A stretch of 64,000 nt of DNA from Plebeiibacterium marinum (GCF_026013615.1 NZ_JAPDPI010000003.1:1-64000), one strand, 5' to 3'; positions 8,834 through 18,763 are shown, numbered from the stretch's first letter. The notes: generated from the sequence alone by a model not told the origin. Translations and numbers: made by a program.

Positions 8834-9961
8834 TTACTTCAATTTTGGAGGAACAAGCTGCATCAGGGCAGGACAACCACTGGCATCATAAACTTCAATA
8901 TCCCCTTCGGGGCATGGAATAGCAAAATCTTTGAAAGTCAATTTTCTCATCTGATCCCTGTTTTTCCAGGAGTTGTTGATATTTTTTAGCAACCACTTAT
9001 GATATTGAGGCTGATCACAATCTATTAGTTCAACAATGTATTGGGCAAAAATTGCGGCATAAACGCCTTGTTCTATTCCATTTTCGAATGGGAACATTCC
9101 TTTTGCATCGCACATTTCGTTTTTTACATAATCAGCAGCCAAAACAGCATCCGCTAAATATTTTGATTCATGTGTAATTTGATACAAGGCAACTCCAGCC
9201 CCTATACAGCTTCCCTGATTATACAAGTGCATTTTCCAATGCGGTTCCCCATCACCATGTTTGGAATCGGCAACGGCTCCGGTGGATTTATTAAACAAAT
9301 TATCACCAGACCAATCGTATATTTCTTTTGCCTTGTTTAAATAATCCTCTTTTCCGGTAAGCTGATACAATAAAGCCGAACCAACAACTGTAGGGTAATT
9401 GATACATGACATTTTACCTTTCCACTCGTCACGTTTCCATCCCCATCGCATACCGCCTTTTTCTTTATCATACGATCCACGTTCATCAATCCCTTCCGAA
9501 CCATACCATACCCGATCAAAACCGGAAACAGCCAATTCAAGGTATTTATCTTCTCCTGTTATCTCGTATGCACGGCAGAGTGATATAACCCACCACATAA
9601 TGTCATCATAAATAAACCATTCTGTTGTGTTGTTCCAGTTAAAATTATCGTACTGGCCACAGGCGCCTTCGTATATCTCATGTATCAGCTTAAAATATTT
9701 TTGATCCTTGGTACGACTGTAGGCATTCATAATCATATCCCAGTAAATAGCCTGGGTCCAAATGGCTGCACGCTGTTTTTTTTCGGTGGATATGTTATAA
9801 ACTTTTGTAGAGGTATTATAAAAGGCTTTGTTAAAGGCATCGATGCAAACTGTTGCCTCATGTGGGGTAAAGTTTGTTTTGCTTTTTTCATTGTTTTTTC
9901 TCCTGTCGCAATTAGCATGTAAAAAAGTAAATAACAAGAGTATGGCGGATATGTATTTCAT
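8834..9961 (-). CDS. GH76 endo-alpha-1,6-mannanase
   Basis: 375 residues, the usual GH76 length. The N-terminus is a signal with a Cys at position 18 (LHANC), which could be lipidated although the lipobox is not canonical. The family's paired catalytic aspartates are Asp119-Asp120 in WFIYDDIMWW, and MRWGWKRDEWKG fits the active-site cleft region. GH76 enzymes cut the alpha-1,6-mannan backbone of fungal mannan and related glycans. Placed with SusC/SusD and upstream GH38 and GH125, it supports an alpha-mannan PUL. Surface or periplasmic location cannot be decided here. Its 5' region contains the heptamer array 9981-10029. Confidence 0.92.
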   Translation of the reverse strand: MKYISAILLLFTFLHANCDRRKNNEKSKTNFTPHEATVCIDAFNKAFYNTSTKVYNISTEKKQRAAIWTQAIYWDMIMNAYSRTKDQKYFKLIHEIYEGACGQYDNFNWNNTTEWFIYDDIMWWVISLCRAYEITGEDKYLELAVSGFDRVWYGSEGIDERGSYDKEKGGMRWGWKRDEWKGKMSCINYPTVVGSALLYQLTGKEDYLNKAKEIYDWSGDNLFNKSTGAVADSKHGDGEPHWKMHLYNQGSCIGAGVALYQITHESKYLADAVLAADYVKNEMCDAKGMFPFENGIEQGVYAAIFAQYIVELIDCDQPQYHKWLLKNINNSWKNRDQMRKLTFKDFAIPCPEGDIEVYDASGCPALMQLVPPKLK

Positions 9962-9980
9962 GATTATTTATTTTATAACA

Positions 9981-10029
9981 CAAGTATCAAGTATCAAGTG
10001 AAAAGTATAAAGTTTAAAGTTTAAAGACT
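9981..10029. repeat. Heptamer repeat array 1
   Basis: Seven consecutive 7-bp units: CAAGTAT, CAAGTAT, CAAGTGA, AAAGTAT, AAAGTTT, AAAGTTT, AAAGACT. It sits 20 bp upstream of the GH76 start codon. Related arrays occur at four other intergenic sites. Confidence 0.8.
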
Positions 10030-10095
10030 CCTTTGTTATGTTTGGGAAGTATAGAACAAAATTATTATCTTATTGATTTTAAGCGAATTGTAAAT

Positions 10096-10130
10096 CAGTC
10101 TAATTTCTATTATCTAAAATCTAACGATCA
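10096..10130 (-). repeat. Heptamer repeat array 2
   Basis: Read on the minus strand, five 7-bp units: TGATCGT, TAGATTT, TAGATAA, TAGAAAT, TAGACTG. Nineteen bases of it (GATCGTTAGATTTTAGATA) are identical to part of the array at 40377-40425. It overlaps the 3' end of the interrupted membrane-protein gene. Confidence 0.75.
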
Positions 10131-10738
10131 ATTGATTTAACACGCCTTCGATTTATCAACAATTGAACACCTATCAATATAAGTATTATAATAACCAATA
10201 ACATCCCCAAAACGCTAACTCCAAAAGAACCAAGCCCATCATTAATCCCTGATTTTTTCATATTATGAGCCATATGTAATAACATAAAATGAGTTGCTAA
10301 AAACTGACTCACTATACTAATAACCTGAGTTCGATTAAAATTTTAGAATTCAGATTGTCATAAAAAGCTGATATACAAGGCAAATTTTGCAGGGCTAGCG
10401 AGCTAGCTCGAAAAATTTAACGCAGGAGATTAGTTTTTTATGACAAAGCATATAAGTTTCGCTTATAAACAGCGATTTTCTTCCTGAAAATTATTCAAAA
10501 TAGCCCGCTATTCTTTCATAATTTCCAGTTGAAACTCACTATTTATAAGCGATCTGAATCCAAAATTTTATGTCGAACTCAGGTTAATAGTACAAACAAT
10601 CCAAAATTTAAGTTTAATCTTATGCCTAAGAGCCTTTAATCCTGCAACTATTTGAAAAATTACCGGTGAAAAGAAAAACACCAATAAGATTGAGGGTAAA
10701 ATTTTCTGTGTAATTAAAGCTATTATCATCCCTGACAT
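10121..10738 (-). pseudogene. Small membrane-protein gene split by a MITE-like insertion
   Basis: The 5' part (ATG at 10738, 51 codons to the ATT at 10588-10586) encodes MSGMIIALITQK followed by a hydrophobic segment. The 3' part (10318-10121) encodes another strong membrane segment (MLLVIIILILIGV) and a basic tail. Removing the 264-bp element plus one ATT copy joins them in frame into a protein of 116 residues. As it stands, translation from the ATG would stop inside the element at 10568. The protein family was not recognised; two to three membrane spans are visible. It lies between the SusE-position gene and GH76, so it was probably the penultimate gene of that segment. Confidence 0.75.
10322..10585. 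mobile_element. MITE-like element with three-stem fold
   Basis: 264 bp, bounded by 3-bp direct repeats AAT (10319-10321 and 10586-10588). The ends are perfect terminal inverted repeats AACCTGAGTTCGA that continue imperfectly for over 30 bp. Inside are two more inverted repeats, 10356-10445 (centre at GCTAGCGAGCTAGC) and 10460-10551 (centre at AATAGCCCGCTATT). The whole would fold as an outer stem with two inner hairpins. No transposase is encoded, so it would need one in trans. It interrupts the membrane-protein gene at 10121-10738. Confidence 0.82.
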
Positions 10739-10760
10739 GGTATTTGAAATAAAAAAACAT

Positions 10761-10788
10761 AGGGTGTTATCAAATTAAATAACACCCT
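10761..10788 (-). terminator. Terminator after the SusE-position gene
   Basis: AGGGTGTTAT pairs with ATAACACCCT over an 8-nt loop. On the minus strand it is followed by ATGTTTTTTTATTT. It marks the likely end of the 18675-10914 transcript. Confidence 0.85.
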
Positions 10789-10913
10789 GTAAAAAAGTTT
10801 TAGCCTGTACAAGCTGGCAAATTATGCTAATCAAGAATTGAAATAATCGTTCGACTCCTCTGCCTGTCTTTTACAGAGGGGAAGTCGTACTTTCAAACCT
10901 TGACAAACAATAT

Positions 10914-11897
10914 TTACCATTGAATAGCCTGATCTTCATCCGGAATCTGGGTGTTTATACTTCTATGAAGCATAATGGTACCCTGAACGGTATAGTTAAT
11001 CTCATACCCTTCTACCGAAGTATAATCTGTAAAGTCGTAATCAATATTACTAATAGTCACATAACGATCCAATATGTAAGGATGCTCATAATTCACCTCT
11101 TCTTCAATTGAAAACACAGGTGTACTGTTTGATACAAATTTAATATTAGGATCCTCTGCAGTAAGCGTTACGGTATTGTCTTCATTAAATTTTGCATTAA
11201 TCTTATAGCTACGACGATCGGTATTATCTTCATCCACTGTACCGGCATAAAAGAATGCAGTGCTTTCATCCACCACATAAAGCATTGTTGTACTACGAAC
11301 AATTGCTGCATCATCCTCATAACCTTTTAAATAAATGCTTAAAGCCGTACTACTGTATGAACCTGAATAATCATTAAAAGGCATAACCCTGAGCAATGCT
11401 TTTTTATAGTTCTTGTTAGGATTTGCCACATAATTATATGAATCATCATTAAGTATGGTCAAAGGCAAAACCCATTTATCCACCAAATCAATATCTTTTA
11501 AAGAGTAATTGATATCCAATAAAGCGGTATTTTCACCACTTGCAATATCTATGGTAGGAGCCATTTCATAATACGAGCTTCCCAGTTCTCTATAATATAA
11601 CTCTTCGCGACTTTGGAAACGTGCATAATTATGAGTTGTTAAGGTATCTGAATCCACACCTATATGAACCTGCAGGTTTTCCATGTTATTTTTAGAGCCG
11701 CTAACAATTAGCGGAAGCTTATAGGTAACTGCCCCATCTGCTTTATATCGTACATATACAGGAGTTACCCCATTATCATCAAGAGGAGCCTTAAACGAAA
11801 CATAGTGCTCGAACTGCTCATCTTCCCATTCATCGTTACATGAACTATACATTACCAGTATAGTCAGTAAAAATAGTATTTGATATATATTTTTCAT
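10914..11897 (-). CDS. SusE-position outer-membrane lipoprotein (DUF1735-like)
   Basis: 327 residues from the ATG at 11897. This start is chosen because it directly opens a lipoprotein signal (MKNIYQ to MYSSC, Cys near residue 20). The first half resembles the DUF1735-type immunoglobulin-like domains common in lipoproteins that follow SusD. The second half is a beta-rich domain ending in a conserved-looking strand region. No catalytic motif is seen, so it is probably a surface glycan-binding protein that helps SusC/SusD capture mannan. It is the last intact gene of the SusC operon and is separated from SusD by 132 bp that carry heptamer array 3. Confidence 0.75.
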   Translation of the reverse strand: MKNIYQILFLLTILVMYSSCNDEWEDEQFEHYVSFKAPLDDNGVTPVYVRYKADGAVTYKLPLIVSGSKNNMENLQVHIGVDSDTLTTHNYARFQSREELYYRELGSSYYEMAPTIDIASGENTALLDINYSLKDIDLVDKWVLPLTILNDDSYNYVANPNKNYKKALLRVMPFNDYSGSYSSTALSIYLKGYEDDAAIVRSTTMLYVVDESTAFFYAGTVDEDNTDRRSYKINAKFNEDNTVTLTAEDPNIKFVSNSTPVFSIEEEVNYEHPYILDRYVTISNIDYDFTDYTSVEGYEINYTVQGTIMLHRSINTQIPDEDQAIQW

Positions 11898-11908
11898 CTG
11901 TTTAAAAA

Positions 11909-11943
11909 TTAGTATCAAGACGCAAGTATCAAGTATCAAGACT
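11909..11943. repeat. Heptamer repeat array 3
   Basis: Five units: TTAGTAT, CAAGACG, CAAGTAT, CAAGTAT, CAAGACT. It lies 12 bp upstream of the SusE-position start codon, a placement like that before GH76 and GH38. Confidence 0.75.
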
Positions 11944-12029
11944 GATTAGCACACATGCAGAGATAAGAAAACTCTGAGCTTTTAATCATTATCCTGTGTG
12001 AGTAATACTTAATCATGATATTTTTACTC

Positions 12030-14087
12030 TTAATTATAATATGTCCATCCCGGGTTTTGAGTCAAACGCTCGTTTCGTCTTAGCTCCTCATGTTTGATTG
12101 GCCAAAACCACATTTTTTCAGAGAACGTTGACTGGAGCGCAAATGCAGCAACAGGCGTGTGGAACAAGTCTTTTTCTCCGGAAGTCATTAAAACATTACA
12201 TCCATAAATCTGAATAGACTCTTCAACAGGAGCATCTTTCCAACGGCGCAAATCATAATAACGTTTTCCTTCGCCCATCAATTCAATTTGTCTTTCACGC
12301 TTCAGCTTTTTCCTGAATAAATCCTGATCAGAATACACATCCGCAGAATAGTCAGGAACCCCTGCCCTAATACGTACCGGCTTAATTCCCTTTGCCATTT
12401 CGTTTACATCCCTGCTAATGGCATAAGTTTGAGAACCATCCCACGATTGGATAGAGTATGATCCGCTCAATTCGTTTAGTGCCTCGGCATACATCAGCAA
12501 CACATCAGCATAACGTATGGCAGGTTCTGTTTTGTCCACCACATTATTAATATCACCATTTTCGTAGGTATCCCTTGGGTGCACAAACTTCATCACACCA
12601 ATACCAGTACGAAGCCAGAACATGGTATTGGTATAGCCGTTACCATCTTTATCGCCACGATAGTAGAATACTTGCTGTTCCCTGTTAACTTCTTCCGATT
12701 CGTTTTCTAAATGCCAAACACTTCCGTTATAGGCTACTGAGGCATAAAAACGGGGTTCCCTGTTGGCATACTGAAGCGAAACACCTTTAGCAAGCGGCTT
12801 ATAATTACCATAATAGGCATCATACGCAGTAACATACCCGGTAACCCTTTCACTACCGTCTCCACGACCAATTTCCTTATCTTTTCCGGGACAATCAGTA
12901 CCATCATTCATATAATAAGCATCACACTGTTTTTGTGTAAGACCATGGGTGTTCCAGCCTGAAGCAATTCGAGGCAACTGGTGAGCCACCATTGCATCCG
13001 GAGTTTCTCCTCCGTTGTTACCCCTTGTAAATATTAACTCAGGGTTATCCGAAGCACTCACCGTTCCGTTAAACACAGCACGGTACGATTCAAAAGGATC
13101 GATATTAGCCCATCCTTCAGGCCAATCCTTATTAGAAAACTCAGCGTTTTCAGGTGGTGTTATAGTAGCCGGAAAAGAAGAAGTACCTGCTGTTCTGTAA
13201 CTGGCCACGTACAAATCATAAACCCCCAGTTCAATAACATCTTTAGCTGCAGCCGCTGCTTTTGCCCATTTTTCTTCGTTGTACTCTGTAGACAACAATA
13301 ACCTTCCTTCATCATCTGTAAGCTGTTGTGCATAACCATCAGTATTACCGTTTGCCAAAGGACTGGCAGCATAAAGAAGCACCATAGCCCTGGTTGCCAA
13401 AGCAGCCCCCCTGGTAGGCCTTCCTATGGATTGCTCATCGCGGTATGTTTTCAGATCCCTGGCAGCAAGAACCATCTCACTACTGATATATGCTGCACAT
13501 TCCTCATACGAATTACGAGGCAAGGCAATATCCTCATAGCTATCCGTATAATCAATACCTTCATCAGGTAATAAAGGAATAGGACCATATTTACGAAGCA
13601 ACAACCAATAATAATATGCCCTTACAAAACGTGCCTGAGCCTTATAATCGGCTATCCCTTCCGCATCAAGATCTTCATTGATATCTATATTCTTGATAAA
13701 TATAGATGCGTTACGTATCCCTTTATAACATTGAGTCCAGGTATCCTGCTTGGTATTTTCATCATAACTACCCATATGAAACTGGTTATACGACAAAGAA
13801 TTTGTTTCCTTATTATCATACTCTATATCCCTGTCACCATAATACATATCATCAGCAAAACAATGAGGAGTATACCCCTTACTGCTAACATCTGCACATT
13901 CATTTTTCAAGAATGAATAGGTATGAGCCAGCCATTCTTCAGAATACAACTTACTCGAAAATATTTTTTCATCGGTAACCCGATCTTTAAAATACTCGTC
14001 TGAATCCAGATAATCTCCGCAGGAACCAAAGATGCCTGCTAAAATGGATAGTATTGAAAATATTTTTATTTTATTTATCATCGCCAT
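12030..14087 (-). CDS. susD: SusD/RagB outer-membrane lipoprotein (PUL A)
   Basis: 685 residues, on the long side for SusD. A lipoprotein signal ends IFGSC with Cys near 23. The N-terminal helical TPR-like region contains ARFVRAYYYWLLLRKYGPIPLL, typical of the family, and the C-terminal region has IRYADVLLMYAEALNE and RRWKDAP. SusD proteins cap the SusC transporter and bind the oligosaccharide to be imported. The SusC gene ends 5 bp upstream, so the two are co-transcribed and probably form one complex. With GH76, GH38 and GH125 nearby, the predicted ligand is an alpha-mannan fragment. Confidence 0.95.
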   Translation of the reverse strand: MAMINKIKIFSILSILAGIFGSCGDYLDSDEYFKDRVTDEKIFSSKLYSEEWLAHTYSFLKNECADVSSKGYTPHCFADDMYYGDRDIEYDNKETNSLSYNQFHMGSYDENTKQDTWTQCYKGIRNASIFIKNIDINEDLDAEGIADYKAQARFVRAYYYWLLLRKYGPIPLLPDEGIDYTDSYEDIALPRNSYEECAAYISSEMVLAARDLKTYRDEQSIGRPTRGAALATRAMVLLYAASPLANGNTDGYAQQLTDDEGRLLLSTEYNEEKWAKAAAAAKDVIELGVYDLYVASYRTAGTSSFPATITPPENAEFSNKDWPEGWANIDPFESYRAVFNGTVSASDNPELIFTRGNNGGETPDAMVAHQLPRIASGWNTHGLTQKQCDAYYMNDGTDCPGKDKEIGRGDGSERVTGYVTAYDAYYGNYKPLAKGVSLQYANREPRFYASVAYNGSVWHLENESEEVNREQQVFYYRGDKDGNGYTNTMFWLRTGIGVMKFVHPRDTYENGDINNVVDKTEPAIRYADVLLMYAEALNELSGSYSIQSWDGSQTYAISRDVNEMAKGIKPVRIRAGVPDYSADVYSDQDLFRKKLKRERQIELMGEGKRYYDLRRWKDAPVEESIQIYGCNVLMTSGEKDLFHTPVAAFALQSTFSEKMWFWPIKHEELRRNERLTQNPGWTYYN

Positions 14088-14092
14088 TAGTA

Positions 14093-17000
14093 TTATAAGT
14101 TTACGCTTAATCCAAATGTTATTGACCTTGAAGGAGGATATTTCTCTCCTCGCGGACTACCCATTTCCGGATCCCACAATTTAAATTTAGACCATGTTAT
14201 CAAATTTGTTCCTACCAAAGATATACGGGCATTGCTTATATGTAGCTTGTTAACAATCCTCTTTGGAATAGTAAAACCTAAATCCACTGTTTTCAATCTT
14301 AGATATGATCCATCGCGTAACCAGTAAGTTGAATTGCGGTAATTATTGTCATTTCCTCCATAACTTAACCTTGGATATTTCGCATTCGGGTTTTCTGTGG
14401 ATGGATCTCCTGATATTTCAGAAGAAATCCAACGATCAGAAGTAACCATTCCTGACAATACGTTACCCCACATCCCTTCGCTAAATGCATATACACATTT
14501 ACCATAAATAGGGAAATCGCTTTTACCAGCACCCTGAAAATGAACATTTACATCCAGGTTCTTCCATCTGGCTGTGGTACCCATACCATAAATTAAACTA
14601 GGTCTTCTTGTTGATCCAATGGCAACTTCATCACCACCATTAACCACACCATCTCCATTTACATCTTTATACTTGATATCACCAGGCTGGTAAGTCCCGA
14701 ACTCTTGTGTCGGACTGTTTCTGATATCATCATAATCTTTAAAAAGGCCAAGAGCAATTAATCCTTTATTCTGATCTACGCGGTATCCTTTTTCCTGTTG
14801 ATAATGATAAATAGTATTTCTTTCATCCTTTTCCAATATTTCGTTTTTACTATAAGTAATAGTACCACGAACCGTTAAATCAACAGCACCAACTTTTTGT
14901 TTGTAGTCAAAGCGGCCATCAAAACCTTTGGTTTCAACTATACCCACATTGGCACTTGGAATCAGAACCCCTTTATCACCATCATCATAGTAATCATAAT
15001 TTTCTAACCCAACCATATCCGGCAAATAGTTCCTATCCATATAAATACCATCACGTCTTTCTTCAAAATAATCGACGTTTGCAGATAGTTTATCATTAAA
15101 GATAGAAAAATCAACCCCAAGGTCTTTTTTGGTGGCAATTTCCCAGGTTACATAAGGCGAAGCAACCTGTCTGTAAAAAGCACCACTGTATGATCGGTCA
15201 TTTCCATACTCAGCCCATTGATAGCCCAATCCACCTCGATGTTCCTCCGGAAGTAAATCTGCTATTTGAACGGTATACAAGTATGGGAAACGGTTATCAC
15301 CTAAATTATCATTACCAATTTTTCCATAAGAATAACGTACCTTAAACATATTCATCCAGGGAAGGTTGTTTTTAATAAACCCTTCTTCAGCCATATTCCA
15401 ACCTACAGAAAACGCAGGAAAGAAACCAAACTGATGCCCCGGAGCAAAGTTTTCGGAACCATTATAACCAAAATTAAAATCTGCAAAATAACGTAGATTC
15501 CAGTTATAGGTAGCTTGTCCGGCTATACCCTGGTTACGTCTGGCCACTCCGGTTTTAAGATCATCTCCTAAATTCTGTGTATTAATAAAGGCATCCTGGG
15601 TATATTTAAAAGTACCTCCAATGTGATGGTTGCCATATGCACGATCGTACTTCATGGTCAGGTCAAGGAATTCTCTTCTGTTACCATTTGAACTACTCGC
15701 CTGAAACATAGGTGAAGATTCTGTGACTCTTTTATAATCCAATGTTCCATCTGGCTTTCTTCTTTGGGCATACCATTGCTCAGGCCATTTTCTTCTTTGT
15801 ATATTATTGCTGTTATTGGTATCATATCCAAAATGACCGATAAAACGAAGACCTTCTGTTACAAAATTCAGATTTTGCTCAAGGGTAACGTTGGTTTGAA
15901 TTTTATTATCCCAGTTTTCATTAAAACCTGTTTGAGTTGAAACCACCCATGGGTTTGTTAAAATTCCTTGTCCATAAGCAGGAATACGACCATCTGAATA
16001 GGTAATAGGAGAAAGCAAAGGAGTATATCCAAATAACACACCCCAAAGATCATCACCCAAACCAGGTGTATTTTCCTTTGATAAAGAACCGGAAACACCC
16101 ACTTTTAAAAGTGTTGTTTGTGTAATATCAATATCTGTATTTAAACGGTAGTTCCACTGTTTGTAGTTTGCATTGGTATTGTACTCATTTTTTATTGCCT
16201 TATCTGTTTTGTACATACCTTGCTCTTCAATATAACTGGCAGAAACAAAATAACGGGCTTTGTTACTACCCCCACTGATATTAAGGTTTGCACGATAATT
16301 ATAAGCCCCGTCTTTAATTACTTTATCCCACCAATCCACATTTGGATAAAGATCAGGGTCAAGTCCATGCTGGATAATTGCTAACTCTTCATTAGAATAT
16401 TTGGGTATCATATTCCGGGTTACACGAGCTTCATTAAGCAATGATGCATAAGTATTACCATCCACAAACTCAGGCGTTATTGTTCTGGTATTGTAGGTAC
16501 TCTCTACTTTTGCATTAATCTTAACTTTACCGGCCTTACCATGCTTAGTTGTAATTAATATAACCCCATTCGCACCCTTTGATCCGTAAATCGCAGTTGC
16601 CGAAGCATCCTTCAATACTGAAAACGATTCGATATCCTCAATATTGATATCATTCAAATCACGTTCAAATCCATCAACCAACACATAGGCACTGTTTCCT
16701 GCACCAAAAGTAGAAATACCACGGATCCAGAATTCAGATACGTTTCTACCAGGTTGTCCTGACGATTGCATGGTCATTACACCTGCCACATTACCAGCCA
16801 GACTATTCGTAATACTTGCCGAAGGATTAGACTTCATCTCTTCAAGTTTTACGGTAGTGATAGCTCCGGTTACCGTAACCTTCTTTTTTGCCCCGGTACC
16901 AGTTACAACCACTTCTTCCAGCTCACTTCCTTCTGATTCCTTCATTTGTATATTAAGAACCCTTTGTTCTTTGATCAGAATCTCCTGTGTATCAAACCCA

Positions 17001-17227
17001 ATAAAAGAAAAAACCAGTTTATGGTAGGGTTCCATTGAAATTTTAAAATTTCCGTCAACATCAGTAATCGTACCTAAACCAGGCATATCACTTATGGTAA
17101 TGTTTACACCAACCAACGGTTCATTTTTCCCGTCGGTTACATTTCCTGTTACTACAACTTTTTCCTGTGCTATGGCATTAAATACAAAGCCAAACATCAG
17201 GACCATTGTATATAATAAATTCTTCAT
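14093..17227 (-). CDS. susC: SusC/RagA TonB-dependent glycan transporter (PUL A)
   Basis: 1044 residues. A signal peptide ends AIAQ; a carboxypeptidase-regulatory-like domain follows (about 22-110, VVVTGNVTDGKNEPLVGVNI). Next are a TonB plug with SVLKDASATAIYGSKGANGV and an outer-membrane beta barrel ending RSITFGLSVNL. Unlike the other two SusC proteins in the window, it has no STN signalling domain. Regulation through an adjacent FecR/sigma pair is therefore not expected, and none is adjacent. It imports oligosaccharides with SusD into the periplasm, where GH38 and GH125 could finish degradation. It starts 23 bp after the TIG/NHL lipoprotein gene. Confidence 0.96.
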   Translation of the reverse strand: MKNLLYTMVLMFGFVFNAIAQEKVVVTGNVTDGKNEPLVGVNITISDMPGLGTITDVDGNFKISMEPYHKLVFSFIGFDTQEILIKEQRVLNIQMKESEGSELEEVVVTGTGAKKKVTVTGAITTVKLEEMKSNPSASITNSLAGNVAGVMTMQSSGQPGRNVSEFWIRGISTFGAGNSAYVLVDGFERDLNDINIEDIESFSVLKDASATAIYGSKGANGVILITTKHGKAGKVKINAKVESTYNTRTITPEFVDGNTYASLLNEARVTRNMIPKYSNEELAIIQHGLDPDLYPNVDWWDKVIKDGAYNYRANLNISGGSNKARYFVSASYIEEQGMYKTDKAIKNEYNTNANYKQWNYRLNTDIDITQTTLLKVGVSGSLSKENTPGLGDDLWGVLFGYTPLLSPITYSDGRIPAYGQGILTNPWVVSTQTGFNENWDNKIQTNVTLEQNLNFVTEGLRFIGHFGYDTNNSNNIQRRKWPEQWYAQRRKPDGTLDYKRVTESSPMFQASSSNGNRREFLDLTMKYDRAYGNHHIGGTFKYTQDAFINTQNLGDDLKTGVARRNQGIAGQATYNWNLRYFADFNFGYNGSENFAPGHQFGFFPAFSVGWNMAEEGFIKNNLPWMNMFKVRYSYGKIGNDNLGDNRFPYLYTVQIADLLPEEHRGGLGYQWAEYGNDRSYSGAFYRQVASPYVTWEIATKKDLGVDFSIFNDKLSANVDYFEERRDGIYMDRNYLPDMVGLENYDYYDDGDKGVLIPSANVGIVETKGFDGRFDYKQKVGAVDLTVRGTITYSKNEILEKDERNTIYHYQQEKGYRVDQNKGLIALGLFKDYDDIRNSPTQEFGTYQPGDIKYKDVNGDGVVNGGDEVAIGSTRRPSLIYGMGTTARWKNLDVNVHFQGAGKSDFPIYGKCVYAFSEGMWGNVLSGMVTSDRWISSEISGDPSTENPNAKYPRLSYGGNDNNYRNSTYWLRDGSYLRLKTVDLGFTIPKRIVNKLHISNARISLVGTNLITWSKFKLWDPEMGSPRGEKYPPSRSITFGLSVNL

Positions 17228-17250
17228 GTATTTCGTATTTCAAGTATTTA

Positions 17251-18675
17251 TTAATCAACAACTATTGTACGGATTACATGATTATTGCAATCGCCAATAT
17301 AAAAAATCTTATTTGTCTCATCATAAGCCAGTGCTTCAGGTCGATTAAAACGAGCCTCATCCCTTAGGCCTCCATCGATATATCCGAATGCATCAGAGTT
17401 AACATTTTCGCTACCCCTTCCTGCATAGGTTGTTACCCTGCCTTCCGGTGATAAAATCCTGATATCATGATTACCCCGTTCTGTAAAGTAGAAATCATAA
17501 ACATCCTCTTTTCCTTGCGCTACGTAATTGTCATTTTTAACAAAAACTCCCTGGTAAGGATTATTTAAACGGGCACTGGTTCCGGCTCCATCAACCCATG
17601 CTGCACTCCTGGCCTCTCCACATACTACAAAAGGAGATGTAAATCTTTTTGTTTCCCAGTTATAATCGGTACGAAGGATATAATGTTGATTAATTACCAC
17701 GATATAGGCATAATCACCACTTGGGTGGATACGGATATTAAATTCCCATGCGTTATCCTGTATCTTAAACAATTCTTCATAATCCTTAATGCCTAATCCC
17801 CTGTCAAAATAAGTTTCCATATCAAAACGGTAGAACTGTCCTTTTTCATAGCTATTAAAATACAATTCTCCGTTTACCGGATGGATAGCGGCCCCGTTAC
17901 ATTGTTTATACGAAGTCAATATCTGAGGATCCTGGAAATAGTTAGTTCTGGAAAGAATAGATGTACTAATACCATTTTCATTTCCCTGGTCGTTAGAAAT
18001 AATCATGTATTCACCATCCATTGTCCAGTTAATACTTCTCATCCTACCCCAGTTCCCCATTGCCCTGGTAATAGGAGTGGTAACTGTTTCCGCTTCCAGG
18101 TCAAGCAAACGCACATCACCTCCGTCATTTCCATCCTGGGCCATATATAATAGGTTGGGCCTTTTAGGATCAAAAGTAAACCAGCTTGGATTAAAGAAAC
18201 CTCCACAATCATCAAAAGTACCATCTTTAACATCATATTCCCCTTCTTCATCAACCTCACCACAAAGAGTAGAAACAAGTGTTCTTTTAATATAATCGAG
18301 TTTTTCATCCAGTGTTGCCACAGCAGATAGGTTATCTCCCTCACCAACCTGTATTTTAATACTACCTTCGTCAGCCTGCCTTGGTATCAAACAATAAAGC
18401 ACATCATTTTTTACGCCAATTATCGTAGCCTCTTCTCCACCAATAGAAACATGAACAATTGAAGCATCACTACCAAAATTATTTCCATAAATCACCATTT
18501 GCTCATTTGCGCCCCCTGATTTTGGTATAAAATCAGTAACCTCCACCGCTCGTGAAGGATCGTATGATTGTTCAGGAGTTTCAATTGTATCATCTTTACA
18601 ACTGCCTAAACAAAATGTTAATGCCACGGTTATCCAACATACAACCTTGTGACTTTGCGTTAATAGATCTTTCAT
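17251..18675 (-). CDS. TIG/IPT and NHL-repeat surface lipoprotein
   Basis: 474 residues. A lipoprotein signal ends CLGSC (Cys26). An IPT/TIG immunoglobulin-like domain spans about 42-130 (VTDFIPKSGG...VIYGNNFG). The remainder is a beta-propeller of NHL type, ending with RFNRPEALAYDETNKIFYIG and NNHVIRTI. No hydrolase motif is visible. Proteins of this architecture next to SusC are thought to be surface glycan-binding or presenting proteins. It is the first gene of the SusC operon, with a 500-bp upstream intergenic region that should hold the promoter. Confidence 0.85.
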   Translation of the reverse strand: MKDLLTQSHKVVCWITVALTFCLGSCKDDTIETPEQSYDPSRAVEVTDFIPKSGGANEQMVIYGNNFGSDASIVHVSIGGEEATIIGVKNDVLYCLIPRQADEGSIKIQVGEGDNLSAVATLDEKLDYIKRTLVSTLCGEVDEEGEYDVKDGTFDDCGGFFNPSWFTFDPKRPNLLYMAQDGNDGGDVRLLDLEAETVTTPITRAMGNWGRMRSINWTMDGEYMIISNDQGNENGISTSILSRTNYFQDPQILTSYKQCNGAAIHPVNGELYFNSYEKGQFYRFDMETYFDRGLGIKDYEELFKIQDNAWEFNIRIHPSGDYAYIVVINQHYILRTDYNWETKRFTSPFVVCGEARSAAWVDGAGTSARLNNPYQGVFVKNDNYVAQGKEDVYDFYFTERGNHDIRILSPEGRVTTYAGRGSENVNSDAFGYIDGGLRDEARFNRPEALAYDETNKIFYIGDCNNHVIRTIVVD

Positions 18676-18735
18676 TCTATAAAAAACTTTAAAAATTATT
18701 TAGATTCTTTTAACTAATACAACTACCCTTTTTGT

Positions 18736-18763
18736 ACTACTCACAGGATTATTAACTTTTTTT
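18736..18763 (-). promoter_or_regulatory. A-tract + GTGAGTAGT motif before the PUL A operon
   Basis: On the minus strand: AAAAAAAG, 11 nt, GTGAGTAGT, about 61 bp before the ATG of the TIG/NHL gene. One base departs from the other members (AGT in place of AAT). Confidence 0.4.
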
